A DNA stretch of 42,686 nt. Source: Limnoraphis robusta CS-951. Its GTDB lineage: Bacteria; Cyanobacteriota; Cyanobacteriia; Cyanobacteriales; Microcoleaceae. Under the pieces are notes generated by a model. It had not been told where the DNA came from and did no database searches. It saw nothing but the letters and a program-made list of their open reading frames with translations. Positions 18,751 through 29,300 of the stretch are shown in pieces. The stretch lies in the NCBI RefSeq assembly GCF_000972705.2, contig NZ_LATL02000009.1:1-42686 (forward strand), read 5' to 3'. Numbering within the stretch: position 1 is the stretch's first letter; each line of letters begins with the position of its first letter. A program made the position numbers and the translations under genes.

Positions 18751-19128
18751 TTAATTAGAGGGATTCAGTGTTTCGACAGTAGAAGAATCCTCTTCTGCAA
18801 CTTGAGGATTTCGTTGTTCAAACACTTGGCGTTGTTTGGCGCGAAATTCGGCGGCGGCATCCTGAATATTATTTTTTTGCTGATCATAAACAGAATTCAC
18901 ATCAAGATCCAAAGTTCCCATTTGCGCCCGATGAATCAGATTGTACATGGTACTTTGATCAATACCCAGAGTCGTACCGCTATCATTGTTCTGACTGTTA
19001 AAATCCTGAAGTGGACTCAAATTGCTTTGTTGAGCAACAGTAGCCTGTGACAATAGCGTTAAACTGACTCCAACTGCGGATAGCATAGACAAAGCCATCC
19101 CCACACCAGATTTGACTTTGAGTTTCAT
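18751..19128 (-). CDS. Small exported protein of unknown function
   Basis: 125 residues from the ATG at 19128; a GTG three codons earlier (19137) is also in frame, but an AGGTG element lies better placed for the ATG. The signal peptide is MKLKVKSGVGMALSMLSAVG..., with cleavage probably after the ATVA motif. The mature part is polar, Gln- and Asn-rich, with a helical segment NNIQDAAAEFRAKQRQVFEQR. Similar proteins of unknown role are found in cyanobacteria. It stands alone, with the ABC permease next upstream on the same strand. Confidence 0.68.
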   Translation of the reverse strand: MKLKVKSGVGMALSMLSAVGVSLTLLSQATVAQQSNLSPLQDFNSQNNDSGTTLGIDQSTMYNLIHRAQMGTLDLDVNSVYDQQKNNIQDAAAEFRAKQRQVFEQRNPQVAEEDSSTVETLNPSN

Positions 19129-19239
19129 TGCGTTCACACCTAAATTGCTATTTCTAACGATAGACTAATTGACCTTATTTTAACCCTCCCTTGAGAGAGA
19201 GGGTGACAAACTCAATCGAATTTTACTGAGAAGCTTGAC

Positions 19240-20145
19240 TTAGGCAAAGCGACGGCGGAGAAGTGGTTGAATCACCAATAACGCCGCGATCGCAAATCCC
19301 AATAAAACGAGGATGGCATTACCCAAAGAAATATTCGCAAACGGGGCTTGCATTACGATACTACCGAAAGACCAATCTTCATGTAAATAAAGATAACGAA
19401 TCGGTTCAATGGCGTAACTGAGGGGGTTCAAGGAAGCAACCACCTGTAACCAACCGGGCATAAATGAAAGCGGTGCTAAAGCGGTACTGGCAAATAATAG
19501 CGGTAAATTCGTGACAAAAATCACGGCAATTAATTCAATGTGTCCCGGTAACGCAAACGCCAAACCCAAACTTAAACCCGTTACCCCCAAAACCAACAAA
19601 AACACCATCAAAGCAATCAAACCCAATTCAGGAATTCCCGGAAGTCCCGCCCCCAGAAAAGCGCCCGCCGCCATGATAGCGGAGGTTTGGACAAAACTCA
19701 TGGTGATCATAAAAATTGCAGAGGCGATAACAATCGAAAAACGGGTGGTTAACGGCGCGACTAATAAACGGTTCAAAAAGCCAAATTCCCGGTCAAACAT
19801 CACAGGTAATCCCGCATTTAACGCTCCTGCAAAAGCGGTAAAAACAATGATACCCGCACCGAGAAATTGAGCATAATTTTGGCTTTCTCCAAACAAACCT
19901 TTGGGTGCATTTTGAAACAGCGCCCCAAACAAAATTAACCACATTAACGGCTGAATGACACCCGCAATCAAGGTAGACGGACGACGCTGAAGCTGAATAA
20001 ACAACCGACGAGTTAAAGCTAGGGTTTCTTGGAGAAATTCGCCTACGGGATTGGGTTGAATGGTTTCCCGTTGACTCGGAGATAAACTCAGATTCGATGA
20101 AGTTGGTGTTGTGCTACTACTCATATTGACGATATTTTGTGACAA
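19240..20145 (-). CDS. ABC-2 type transporter permease (DrrB-like)
   Basis: 301 residues with about six hydrophobic segments in the ABC-2 pattern. After a cytosolic N-terminus come PSTLIAGVIQPLMWLILFGALFQ (about 56-78), FLGAGIIVFTAFAGALNAG with VMFDREFGFLNRLLVAPLT (a hallmark of DrrB-type permeases), and a closing block LQVVASLNPLSYAIEPIRYLY. It should form the membrane channel for the ATPase encoded just upstream on the same strand. The substrate is unknown; the family exports drugs, lipids or polysaccharides. The about 190-bp gap to the ATPase gene is occupied by a dispersed repeat, yet the order is the usual drrA-drrB one. Confidence 0.9.
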   Translation of the reverse strand: MSQNIVNMSSSTTPTSSNLSLSPSQRETIQPNPVGEFLQETLALTRRLFIQLQRRPSTLIAGVIQPLMWLILFGALFQNAPKGLFGESQNYAQFLGAGIIVFTAFAGALNAGLPVMFDREFGFLNRLLVAPLTTRFSIVIASAIFMITMSFVQTSAIMAAGAFLGAGLPGIPELGLIALMVFLLVLGVTGLSLGLAFALPGHIELIAVIFVTNLPLLFASTALAPLSFMPGWLQVVASLNPLSYAIEPIRYLYLHEDWSFGSIVMQAPFANISLGNAILVLLGFAIAALLVIQPLLRRRFA

Positions 20146-20209
20146 CGTTTTAACAATTTCAGCAAGACGTTTAATCGATTAATTCTCTCTAAAAACCAAT
20201 GCCTTCAAT

Positions 20210-20337
20210 GTTAGGTGTTAGGTGTCAGGTAGGGGCGGGTTCCGAGTAAATGTATGTTTTCCTACAAATAACTGACATAAACCCGGCCCGTGTCGGGTGT
20301 CACCGAACTTGGTCGGTCACTGGTCACTGTAAAACAC
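20210..20337. repeat. Dispersed repeats between the ABC transporter genes
   Basis: GTTAGGTGTTAGGTGTCAGGT (heptamer-like, about 20212-20232) is followed by a copy of the 60-bp GGGGCGGGTT unit (about 20231-20290: GTAGGGGCGGGTTCCGAG ... ATAAACCCGGCCCG). After it comes a TGGTCACTG segment shared with the hairpin at 13744. Inserted between two genes that should be cotranscribed. Confidence 0.75.
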
Positions 20338-20338
20338 C

Positions 20339-21358
20339 TTAACGCATATTCTGTTTTTTCTCAGCTTTGGGGTCACGAACCGCTACCGCCGCGAGTTCCG
20401 CATCCATTAAGGTTCGACCCGTCGCCGCGAGATAAACATCATCTAAACTGGGTCTAGATTGGGCAATCCCAAAGGTCGGTAAACCTGCATCCTTTAACGC
20501 TTGTTGTACTGTCAATAGCGCATCAGTTTGAGATTGAACCACCAAGTTGAGAGAATTTCCTTGAGCGGTATTAATAATCGCTTCAGTCACAAATGGTAAA
20601 GCTTCCAGCAGAGATTTCGCTTTTTGGGCTTCCTCCATCGGCGAAAACTCGCGAATTCTCAGAGTAATGCGATCGCCCCCGACTTGATCTTTGAGTTGAG
20701 AAGGAGTTCCCGTCGCAATCACCATCCCCTGATCAATAATCGCCACGCGATCGGCCAAAGCATCCACTTCTTCTAAATAGTGACTCGTGATCAAAACCGT
20801 AGTTCCCGCTTGACGCAACTGGCGCAGAAAATCCCAAACTGCCACACGGCTTTCAATATCTAAACCCACAGTCGGTTCATCTAAAACCAAGACATCCGGT
20901 TGATGGAGAAGTCCCGCCGCGAGGTCTAGGCGTTTACGAATACCGCCGGAATAAGTACCACTTTTCAGGTTCGCCCAATCTGCTAAACCCAATAAATTGA
21001 TCACCTTGGCAATCCGATCTTTAATCGTTGGCCGAGGCAGATGATAAAGTGCCGCTTGTAATTCTAGCAACTCACGACCCGTTAGCACCTTGTCTAAGGC
21101 GACTTCTTGGGCGACATAGCCGAGGCGTTGTCGCGCTTGTCGGGGATGTTTGACTACATCTACCCCAGAGACTTCTAGGCGACCTGCATCGGGGGTGATT
21201 AACGTACACAAGGCTCGTAGAGTCGTGGTTTTACCCGCACCGTTCGGGCCAAGTAAGCCAAAAATTTCCCCCGGTTTGATTTCTAGGGAGACCTCTTTGA
21301 CCGCCTCTACAGAACCATAACGTTTTTGCAGTTTTTCAATGAGAATCGCAGGAGTCAT
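20339..21358 (-). CDS. ABC transporter ATP-binding protein (DrrA-like)
   Basis: 339 residues. Walker A GPNGAGKT is at 37-44, the Q-loop around YVAQE, signature YSGGIRKRLDLA (a typical DrrA-type variant of LSGGQ), Walker B VLVLDEPTVGLD, and the switch His in TSHYLEEVD. The C-terminal ~100 residues form the extra regulatory domain common in DrrA-type proteins. It energises the permease encoded downstream on the same strand. ATG at 21358. Confidence 0.93.
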   Translation of the reverse strand: MTPAILIEKLQKRYGSVEAVKEVSLEIKPGEIFGLLGPNGAGKTTTLRALCTLITPDAGRLEVSGVDVVKHPRQARQRLGYVAQEVALDKVLTGRELLELQAALYHLPRPTIKDRIAKVINLLGLADWANLKSGTYSGGIRKRLDLAAGLLHQPDVLVLDEPTVGLDIESRVAVWDFLRQLRQAGTTVLITSHYLEEVDALADRVAIIDQGMVIATGTPSQLKDQVGGDRITLRIREFSPMEEAQKAKSLLEALPFVTEAIINTAQGNSLNLVVQSQTDALLTVQQALKDAGLPTFGIAQSRPSLDDVYLAATGRTLMDAELAAVAVRDPKAEKKQNMR

Positions 21359-21877
21359 TTTACACTTCCATTGGGGACTGCCCTTGTTGATATCACTTGT
21401 ATTTTAAGAGATCCCATAAAAACCCGGAGAAGTCCAACAAAAGACATCAGGTGAGGAAAACCGACTACCGGATGAGAAAAATAGATTTCCCAGTCGTATA
21501 ACTACAAGGATTGATATTTTAGGGGTGCTTTTGGGAAAACTAGAGATTAAGGCAAACAGTATCTATGTATCGAGTATCTATCGGGACTGCTGATGGCGAT
21601 CAATCATTGACTGTTAAGATGGAATCGATATGCAGTTAGGATGGCAATCCCAGAGCAGACAAAGCATCTACTGATGGCCAACAAAACGTTGATCTGTTGA
21701 CTATAAATATTGAGGGGATCGCTTAAGGTTCTAAGAATTAAGTGTAAACGGTTACAGAAGATGAATTTTAATCCAGAGCGACTCCAGCAAATACAGGCTG
21801 CATCTTTAGGATTTCACATCCAGCATTCGTTTTGATCAATTGTCCTGAAATCATTCTCCTGAAGGAAGTTCTGTCTA
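21359..21877. other. Divergent intergenic region, about 520 bp
   Basis: Lies between the ABC ATPase start and the response-regulator start, so it should carry promoters for both. I see no gene, tRNA or long repeat. TTGACTATAAATATTGA near 21697 looks promoter-like but lacks a well-spaced -10. A GAAGGAAG ribosome binding site precedes the regulator's ATG. Confidence 0.4.
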
Positions 21878-22546
21878 ATGAGTCGGATTTTGATTGCTGA
21901 AGATGAACCTCGGATCGCCGCCTTTCTCGAAAAGGGACTGAAAGCTAATGGCTACACCACAACAGTCGCTAACGATGGCGATGACGCCTTACAAAAAGCA
22001 TTGGGAAATCAATTTGACTTGCTTATCCTGGATTTGAATCTTCCTCATCAGGATGGCTTTCAAATCTTGAAGCAGTTACGGGGTCAGGGAGAAACAGTCC
22101 CGATCATTATCTTAACCGCTCGTGATGATCTCGAAGATAAAGTCGCAGGCCTCGAAGAAGGGGCGGATGATTATGTGACTAAACCCTTTCGCTTTGCGGA
22201 GTTACTCGCCAGGGTTCGCGCCCGTTTGCGCCATCAAACCTCTGCACCGATGAAAGAGGAACGGGTGTTAACCGCAGGGGATATTCTCCTGGACTTGTAT
22301 ACTCGTCAAGCCCAAGTCGGTGATTGTCCCATCAAACTTTCTGCTAAAGAATTTCAGCTTCTCGAAACCTTGATGCGTCATCCCGAACAAGTGATGAGTC
22401 GAGAGCAACTACTGGATCGCGTTTGGGGGTATGATTACGATCCGGGATCTAATATTGTTGATGTCTATGTGGGATATCTGCGGAAAAAACTTGGAGGCGA
22501 TCGCATTGAAACGGTGAGAGGGATGGGTTATCGGCTCTGTCCTTAA
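21878..22546 (+). CDS. OmpR/PhoB-family response regulator
   Basis: 222 residues. The receiver domain (about 1-118) has the acidic pair in EDEPR, phospho-acceptor Asp52 in ILDLNLP, the Thr of ILTAR and Lys102 in VTKPF. The C-terminal winged-helix DNA-binding domain spans about 125-222 (LSAKEFQLLETLMRHPEQVMSREQLLDRVWGYDYDP, then VDVYVGYLRKKL). No histidine kinase is encoded in the window, so it is an orphan by position. Its target is unknown. It is the last gene before the long leader of the giant acidic protein gene, and a terminator separates the two. Confidence 0.94.
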   Translation: MSRILIAEDEPRIAAFLEKGLKANGYTTTVANDGDDALQKALGNQFDLLILDLNLPHQDGFQILKQLRGQGETVPIIILTARDDLEDKVAGLEEGADDYVTKPFRFAELLARVRARLRHQTSAPMKEERVLTAGDILLDLYTRQAQVGDCPIKLSAKEFQLLETLMRHPEQVMSREQLLDRVWGYDYDPGSNIVDVYVGYLRKKLGGDRIETVRGMGYRLCP

Positions 22547-22753
22547 TTTGTGGAAATATTAGGGAACCGGATTTGGAAAATCACGTCTTAAATAAAAAGG
22601 TTCTGACTCCCGGATTCAGATCGGAGCCGTTGACAACAGTCGCCCTATTAATCTTCTAAAATCTATCGAAAGATAGAGACAAAAGAGAAATTTATAAGGT
22701 AATTTTCTTAACTTTTTTTAAGGAAGCTTGACAATCCATCAAAATTAATTTTT
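22547..22753. other. 3' flank of the response-regulator gene
   Basis: About 200 bp without a gene. TTGACA occurs at 22630, but no convincing -10 follows at standard spacing. Nothing else recognised. Confidence 0.35.
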
Positions 22754-22803
22754 GAGTCATTCCGTTAGATCAATCTCAACAAAAACGGAGTGACTTATTT
22801 TTG
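22754..22803 (+). terminator. Rho-independent terminator
   Basis: GAGTCATTCCGTT pairs with AACGGAGTGACTT (one mismatch) around a loop of about 15 bases and is followed by ATTTTT. It is a good terminator for transcripts coming from the response-regulator side and insulates the giant gene. Confidence 0.65.
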
Positions 22804-23341
22804 GATCAAAAAAATTTGTATGAATAAATTATAACTTTTAGATCTCAGTAAAAACACGTAAATTGCCCGATTTAATTTTAGCTATCACTTAGAGATTGAT
22901 ACTAAAATCCTTGCGATATGATGCTTTCAAGACTTTCTAGGGCGGATTTCAAAGTTCCGTGTTTTCACCGATGCCGTTGTTGGAGTCAGGGTGTAAAAAT
23001 TGAATATGTAGGTCTAAAAAATCATAAAAATCTTCTCATCTGACCCTCATAGAGATCTTAAAACTGTTGATTAGAATCAGGGTATAGAACAAAAAGTTCG
23101 GTGTAAGGCCTCAGATTAAATCCTGAAAGATGAGAACTAAAAAATCCAAGCTGAAAGGAGGACATCAATTCAGGCTTGAAACGAAGCTAATCACAGCTCA
23201 ATTCTAGGGTCTTTATCAACCGAATTCCCCCTTCTAGTCTGGGTGAAATCTCGAAGGGAAAAGTAGACTCCGGTTAGTCACTAACCTACAGATTTTTTTT
23301 GAGTAAAGTTTTTGTAATTTAACTAGAGGTTTTATTTAGCT
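22804..23341 (+). promoter_or_regulatory. Long non-coding leader with an attenuator-like hairpin before the giant gene
   Basis: About 540 bp with no open reading frame of note. At 23272-23286 GGTTAG/CTAACC forms a small stem-loop followed, after six bases, by eight Ts (23293-23300), only about 40 bases before the ATG at 23342. AGTCT/AGACT around 23236-23269 could form an alternative stem overlapping it. A strong GGAGG at about 23157 has no start codon behind it. The structure suggests transcriptional attenuation, but this is inference. Confidence 0.35.
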
Positions 23342-26300
23342 ATGGATGACTTAATTTTTGACCCCTTAACTGGCCTTCCTGTTAACGAAGAAACCCAAAC
23401 CATCACAGAAGAACCCGTTGAGTCTGTGGATGTTGTACCGGGAGACTCAGACGATGAACCCGTCGAAATTACAATAGTAGAAGACGGCGATGATGAGGAT
23501 GACACCGATGATGAGGATGATGATGAGGATGATGACATCGACGACAACATTGACGATATTAATCAACCCGTAGATGTCACCTCAGACGATGATATAGATG
23601 ATGACATCGACGACGGTTCAGAAACGCCTGTTGATGAGACCCCCATCCCTACTGAACCCGATGGCGGAATAGGAGACGGCGCAGAACCCCTTCCCGATGA
23701 AGCGGTACAAACAGGAGTTGAACTGGATGATACAGAATCAACAGATGATATCCTGGAAGAATTATTTGATGTAGATGCTTACTTAGAATTCAACGCCGAC
23801 ATCAAAGCCTTAGTAGATGCAGGTCAACTGGATGCGAAAGCACACTTTGATGAGTTTGGTAAGTTTGAAGGTCGGGAATTTAGCTACATTTTTAATATCA
23901 CCGAATACTCAGAGAAAAACATTGATGTTGCCCAAGTTGTCAGCCGTCAAAGTTTACTCACCCATTTCCTAGAATCTGGCATCAAAGAAGGACGGGAATT
24001 TAACAGCTTATTTAAAGTTCAGAAGTACCTAGAAAAGAATACTGACCTCGATAGCATTTTCCAAGGTGAAGGTAAATTTGTCAGTGCTATCCGTCACTTC
24101 CTGCGGTTTGGACAATACGAACAACGCGAATGCGGCGACTTCTTTAAACCCGGCGAATATCTCAGCTTTAACTCCGATTTAGAGTCTTTTGTTCAAGGTG
24201 GTCAATTCAGTCTGTTCAAGCATTTTTCTCAGTTTGGTAAGAAAGAAAGACGGGAATTTAGCAACTTCTTTAAAGTTGGTGAATACTTAGAACTCAACCA
24301 AGACCTGGTTGAATTTGTTCAGTCCGGTCAAATTAATCTGGTTGACCACTGGTTCAAGTTTGGACGGTTTGAAAATCGTGAGTTTAGCTTCTCCTTCTCG
24401 GTTTCTAAAGTTCTAGAAGTTCTGCAAATTTCTAGCATCGCTGAGTTAGATATCGAACAATTAGTTGAGTCTATTGTTAGCAACCTGAACCTCATTTTAG
24501 GCGATGATGATGACGCCGATGATGATGACGTTCCTCCTCTAGATGATGATGACACCGATGATGACACCGATGATGATGACGCCGATGATGATGACGCCGA
24601 TGATGATGATGCCGATGATGATGATGCCGATGATGATGATATAGCAGGAGACGATAGCGACGACTCCGAGGTTGGCGGTGAAGGAAATGACGGTATTGTT
24701 GGAGAAGTTCCTCCTGTCAACATTCCCGGTGAAACTCCCGATGACGGTGAAACTCCCGATGACGGTGAAACTCCCGATGACGGTGAAACTCCCGATGACG
24801 GTGAAACTCCCGATGACGGTGAAACTCCCGATGACGGTGAAACTCCCGATGATGATGGCGAAGTAGAACCCGTATCTCAGGTTTATCTCAACATTAAAGT
24901 TGTTAAAGGGAACGCCGAACTGTTAGAAAAACTCGGTATTACAGGTGAAATTAGCAACGAAGAACTGCAAGACTTGTTACTCGAAAAAGACTTGTCTGAC
25001 CTGAAAGGAGTCAAACTGTCTAAGTTCTTTGATGTTGATAAACTTTTGAAGGAATTTGATGCAGAAATCAAAGCTTTCTTTTCAGTTGAATCTGTTGAAA
25101 CCCTGAATTTAGGACAGTTAATCCAATTCGTTCAAGAGGAAGTTGTTGGCAAAGGAAACAGTCCTTCAGCTAAAGTTAACTTTGATTATCTCAAAGCAAT
25201 TCACGGCGAAAAGCTAACTGAAGAACTGGGAGAAAATCCAACTCCTGAACAAATTCTTGAATATCTAGAAGAAAAAGGAATTAAAGAAGGTTTAAATACT
25301 TCTGCTTTCCTAGACTTCAACTTCATCAAAAAACAATACGGTGAAGAAATTCGCGAAGAAATTGATGTTGAGAATGCCAGCGAACTCACCGATGAACAAG
25401 TTATCGACAGTGCGAACTTAGAAATTGAGGTTGATGTCGAATATTCTAAAGTAAAATATGCAGTTCAACTGGCTCAATTCTTTAATATTGAAATCGAGCA
25501 AGTTAGCAGCTTAGAAGTTTCTCAAATCAAGAGCTTTGTCCTCGAGCAAGAGTTAAGTGGTTCTGTATTTGACTTCAAGAAACTGCGTAAAGAACTTAAA
25601 GGATTTGAAAAAGAAATCAAAGACTTTTTCAAAGGTGGAGTTAAAGACTTCGATGACTTAACCGATGGTCAACTCAAAGCGTTCTTAAAAGGCGAAGGTT
25701 TGAAACTCGGACTGCTGAAGCAAGTGGTTGATGTTGAATACCTGAAAGAAGTCTACAAAGAAGCTTTAGAACTTCAATTTGGTGCTGATGTTACCGTTGA
25801 TGAAACCTTAGAATTTATCTACGGTGGAAAACACCCTTATATCGATGAAAAATGGGTTCGTAAGCAATTCAAAGATGAACTGGAAGACTTTGCAGAATCT
25901 ATCGGTAAGAAAGAAAAAGACCTGAATTTTGAGGAAATCAAAGAATACTTCTTCACGGAAGGGTTTGAAGCCGACAAACAACTGTCTGCATTCCAAGTCG
26001 AAGTTTATCGCACAGAAAATGCTTCAGCACTGACAAGTTTCTTTGAAGTAGCAAACGTTAGTTTAATCAGTTCCGAACAAGTCTACAAGTACATGGTGAC
26101 GGTTGGCTTGGAACAAGGAATTGACCTTTCAACCTATATTGAAGAAGAAACTGTAGAAGTTTACCGCACAGAATTCGCTGAGAAAATCGCATCTTTCTAC
26201 AATATTGAAGTCACTGAAGTTAGTGAACTTAATGTCAATGTTGTGATTGATTTTGTAGTCGGTGGTTTATCTCAAGAGATTGACTTTGACTACTTCCGTC

Positions 26301-29300
26301 AAACTTTTGAAGGCGATGTTCAAGCTACCTTTGGTGTAGAGTCTATTATCGAAGTTAGCAAACTGCAAATTGTTGAATTCGTCTACGAACAAGAAGGTGC
26401 AGTTGAGTTTAGCAAGTTAAACTGGTTCAACGCTAAAGAATACAAAGCAGAATTCGGAGAAGAACTTGAAGCCGCACTGAAAGAATACTATGCCGAATTC
26501 AAAGATATTTCTGAACTTTCCTTCGAGCAAGTCTTCAAGTTTGCTATCGAACACAGCGAAGAATTTAGCTTAGAAGGATTAGTTGACCTCGAGTACGTTA
26601 AAGACACTTACGCGGCTGCAATTGCTGAAGCGCTGGGTGTTGATATCGCCGCTATTACAGGTGAAGATGTTGTAACGGTTTCTGACACTGAAATTCTCGA
26701 GTTCTTAGCGGAAACAAATGTTACTGCAATTGCTGACTATGCGGATGTTGATGAAGATGGTGTCACCGACGAATTAGCAACAGAATGGTTTACACAGTCG
26801 AACGTTGTCAGTGTGGAAGGTGGAGAACAAGACATTAATTATGACTTCGTTCGCTATCAACTGACTCAGGTTATTACCGCAGAAAATCTCACCAGTGTTT
26901 CGGAAATTCTAGAGATTGAGTTAACTGCTGTCGAGGATATTGATACTCTCACGAACGAACAAGTTGCTCAGTTAATTTCTGATAGCGAGTTCGAGGAAAT
27001 TCTGGGTGAAGAAACAACAATTGAACTGGTACCGGCTGAGTTTAACCTAGAGTTCGTTGTCTCTGTTTACGGTGAACAAATCATTACCGCTCTTGACTTA
27101 GAAGCGGATGCTGTAATTACTCAAGAACAAGTCATTGAATACTTCAGCACAACTTTCGCTACCGAAATTGAAGAGTTTCTGGGTGATGAAGGCGATGATG
27201 ATGATGATGCTGAAGGCGATGATGATGCTGAAGGCGATGATGATGCTGAAGGAGATGATGATGCTGAAGGCGATGATGATGCTGAAGGCGATGATGATGT
27301 AGAAGGAGATGATGATGCTGAAGGCGATGATGATGTAGAAGGAGATGATGATGCTGAAGGAGATGATGATGCTGAAGGAGATGATGATGCTGAAGGCGAT
27401 GATGATGTAGAAGGCGATGATGATGTAGAAGGAGATGATGATGCTGAAGGAGATGCTCCCTTTACCGATGCGGATGTTCTAGAATACATCAAACAACTCG
27501 ATGTTACAACGGTTGCTAAACAAGTCGAAGTTGATGAAGAGTACGTTGAGTTCCAACTAAACAGTTTAGTCGAAGCAGGAACCGTTACCGTCGAAGAAAT
27601 TAACACCATCCTCTCTGTTACAGTTACCAATGTTGAAGAACTGACTGCTCAACAACTGGTTCAACTGTCTGGAAGCGAAACATTCCAAAGCTTTGAACTC
27701 AAACTGGTTCAGTCTGAAATTAGCTACGAATATATTCGTCAAACGCAGACTACCGAAATTGCGACATTCTATGAAGTCTCAGAAGACGATGTTCTGCGGG
27801 GAGAAGTTGTTCCTCTGACGGATGCGGATATTCTCGATGGTTTAGATGATACCTTCGCTAACCTCGATGTTAATTACCTGAAATATCAAATCTCGCAGTT
27901 AACGGTTGAACAACAAAATCAATTGTTAGCAGAGTTTGAAATTGAAGTCACCGATATCTCTAAACTCAGCGTTAAACAGGTCGTTGATATCTGCTTCAGT
28001 CGCGAGTTCGAGGAAATTCTCGGAGAAGAAAAGGTCAAATATAGTCCTATTGACCTCGACAAATACCGTGAAGATAACGCAGAAGAAATCGCCAAGTTCT
28101 ATCACGATATGGATGATGACTCTGATGATGATTCGGATGATGATTCGGATGACTCTGATGATGATTCGGATGATGATTCTGAAGAAATGGATGATGATTC
28201 CGATGATGATTCCGATGATGATTCCGATGATGATTCTGAAGAAATGGATGATGATTCCGATGATGACTTGGATGATGATTCTGACGACTTGGATGATGAT
28301 TCCGATGATGACTTGGATGATGATTCCGATGATGACTTGGATGATGATTCCGATGATGATTCTGATGATTCTGATGATGGCGTAGGTGATAACGTTGATG
28401 ACCCCGACGACATGGAAGGTGGAGAAGTCGATGTTACTTCCATCCCCGATAAAGACTTAATCAAGTTCATGTTCGGTAAGGGATGGAAAAACGGAATCAA
28501 CCCGTTAGAATATGTCGATGAAGACTCTGAAAACTACCTGCGAGAAGAATTTAAACATGAACTCGCAGAACGGTTTGAAATTGCGGTTGAACAAGTTGCA
28601 GAACTTCCTTCTGAAATGGTTGTCGGAGGTGTGTACAGCAAGTTTGTTGCAAAAGAAGAAGTCGATGTCGAGTTCTACAAATCTACCCAAAAGACTGTTT
28701 TAGAAGCCAATTTTGGAGTTTCAGTTGAGGAACTCAGCGAAACTCAAATTGTTGAACACGCTTCAACCTACGGCTTGGCAAATAGCTTAGAATTGTCTCC
28801 GGTTGATGTTCATGGATTTGTCGAAGAATATAAGTCAGAAATCGCTGAACACTTCGAGATTTCTGTTGAAAAAGTCGCCGAACTTGATGCTTCAGTTGTC
28901 AAGACGTTCATCTTAGAAACAGCAACCGAAATTGGTTTAGATGTCGGAGGGTTCGTTAACCTCGAATACTATCGCGGTTTAGAAGAAGTGGTTGAAAACT
29001 ACCGAGTTGAACAGGTTTATTCCTTCAACTATGAAGCTGCTTTCGAGTATACCGAAACACAAGCAGTCAGCACTTCTGCTATTCTCGATACTGAGTGGTT
29101 CCGCCAAGAAAATGCTGCGTTGATTGAGCAAAATCTAGAGGAACTTGATACTGATGAAAGCGGTGAGGTTGAAGATGATGAATTAATCGGTGAAATGCAG
29201 GGTCAATTCCTCGAAGAAGGTTTAGAAACTGATGACTCTTATGACCTCGATGAATACATCGCAGAAAATGGAGATGTCCTGACTGATTTCTACGGTAAAC

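Noticed and set aside
23154..23200. Leader peptide after the strong GGAGG at about 23157
   Set aside because: No ATG or GTG at suitable distance, and the TTG frame found stops after four codons.
24730..24858. Regular direct repeats that could suggest a CRISPR array
   Set aside because: Units are 18 bp, contiguous without spacers and translate into GETPDD within a long open frame; no cas genes nearby.
27121..27630. Long serine-rich open frames on the minus strand opposite the Asp tracts (also 24328-24723, 28102-28500, 23332-23550)
   Set aside because: They are the antisense of GAT/GAC repeats (ATC/TCA/GTC codons); no ribosome binding site, no family, and the plus-strand gene spans them all.
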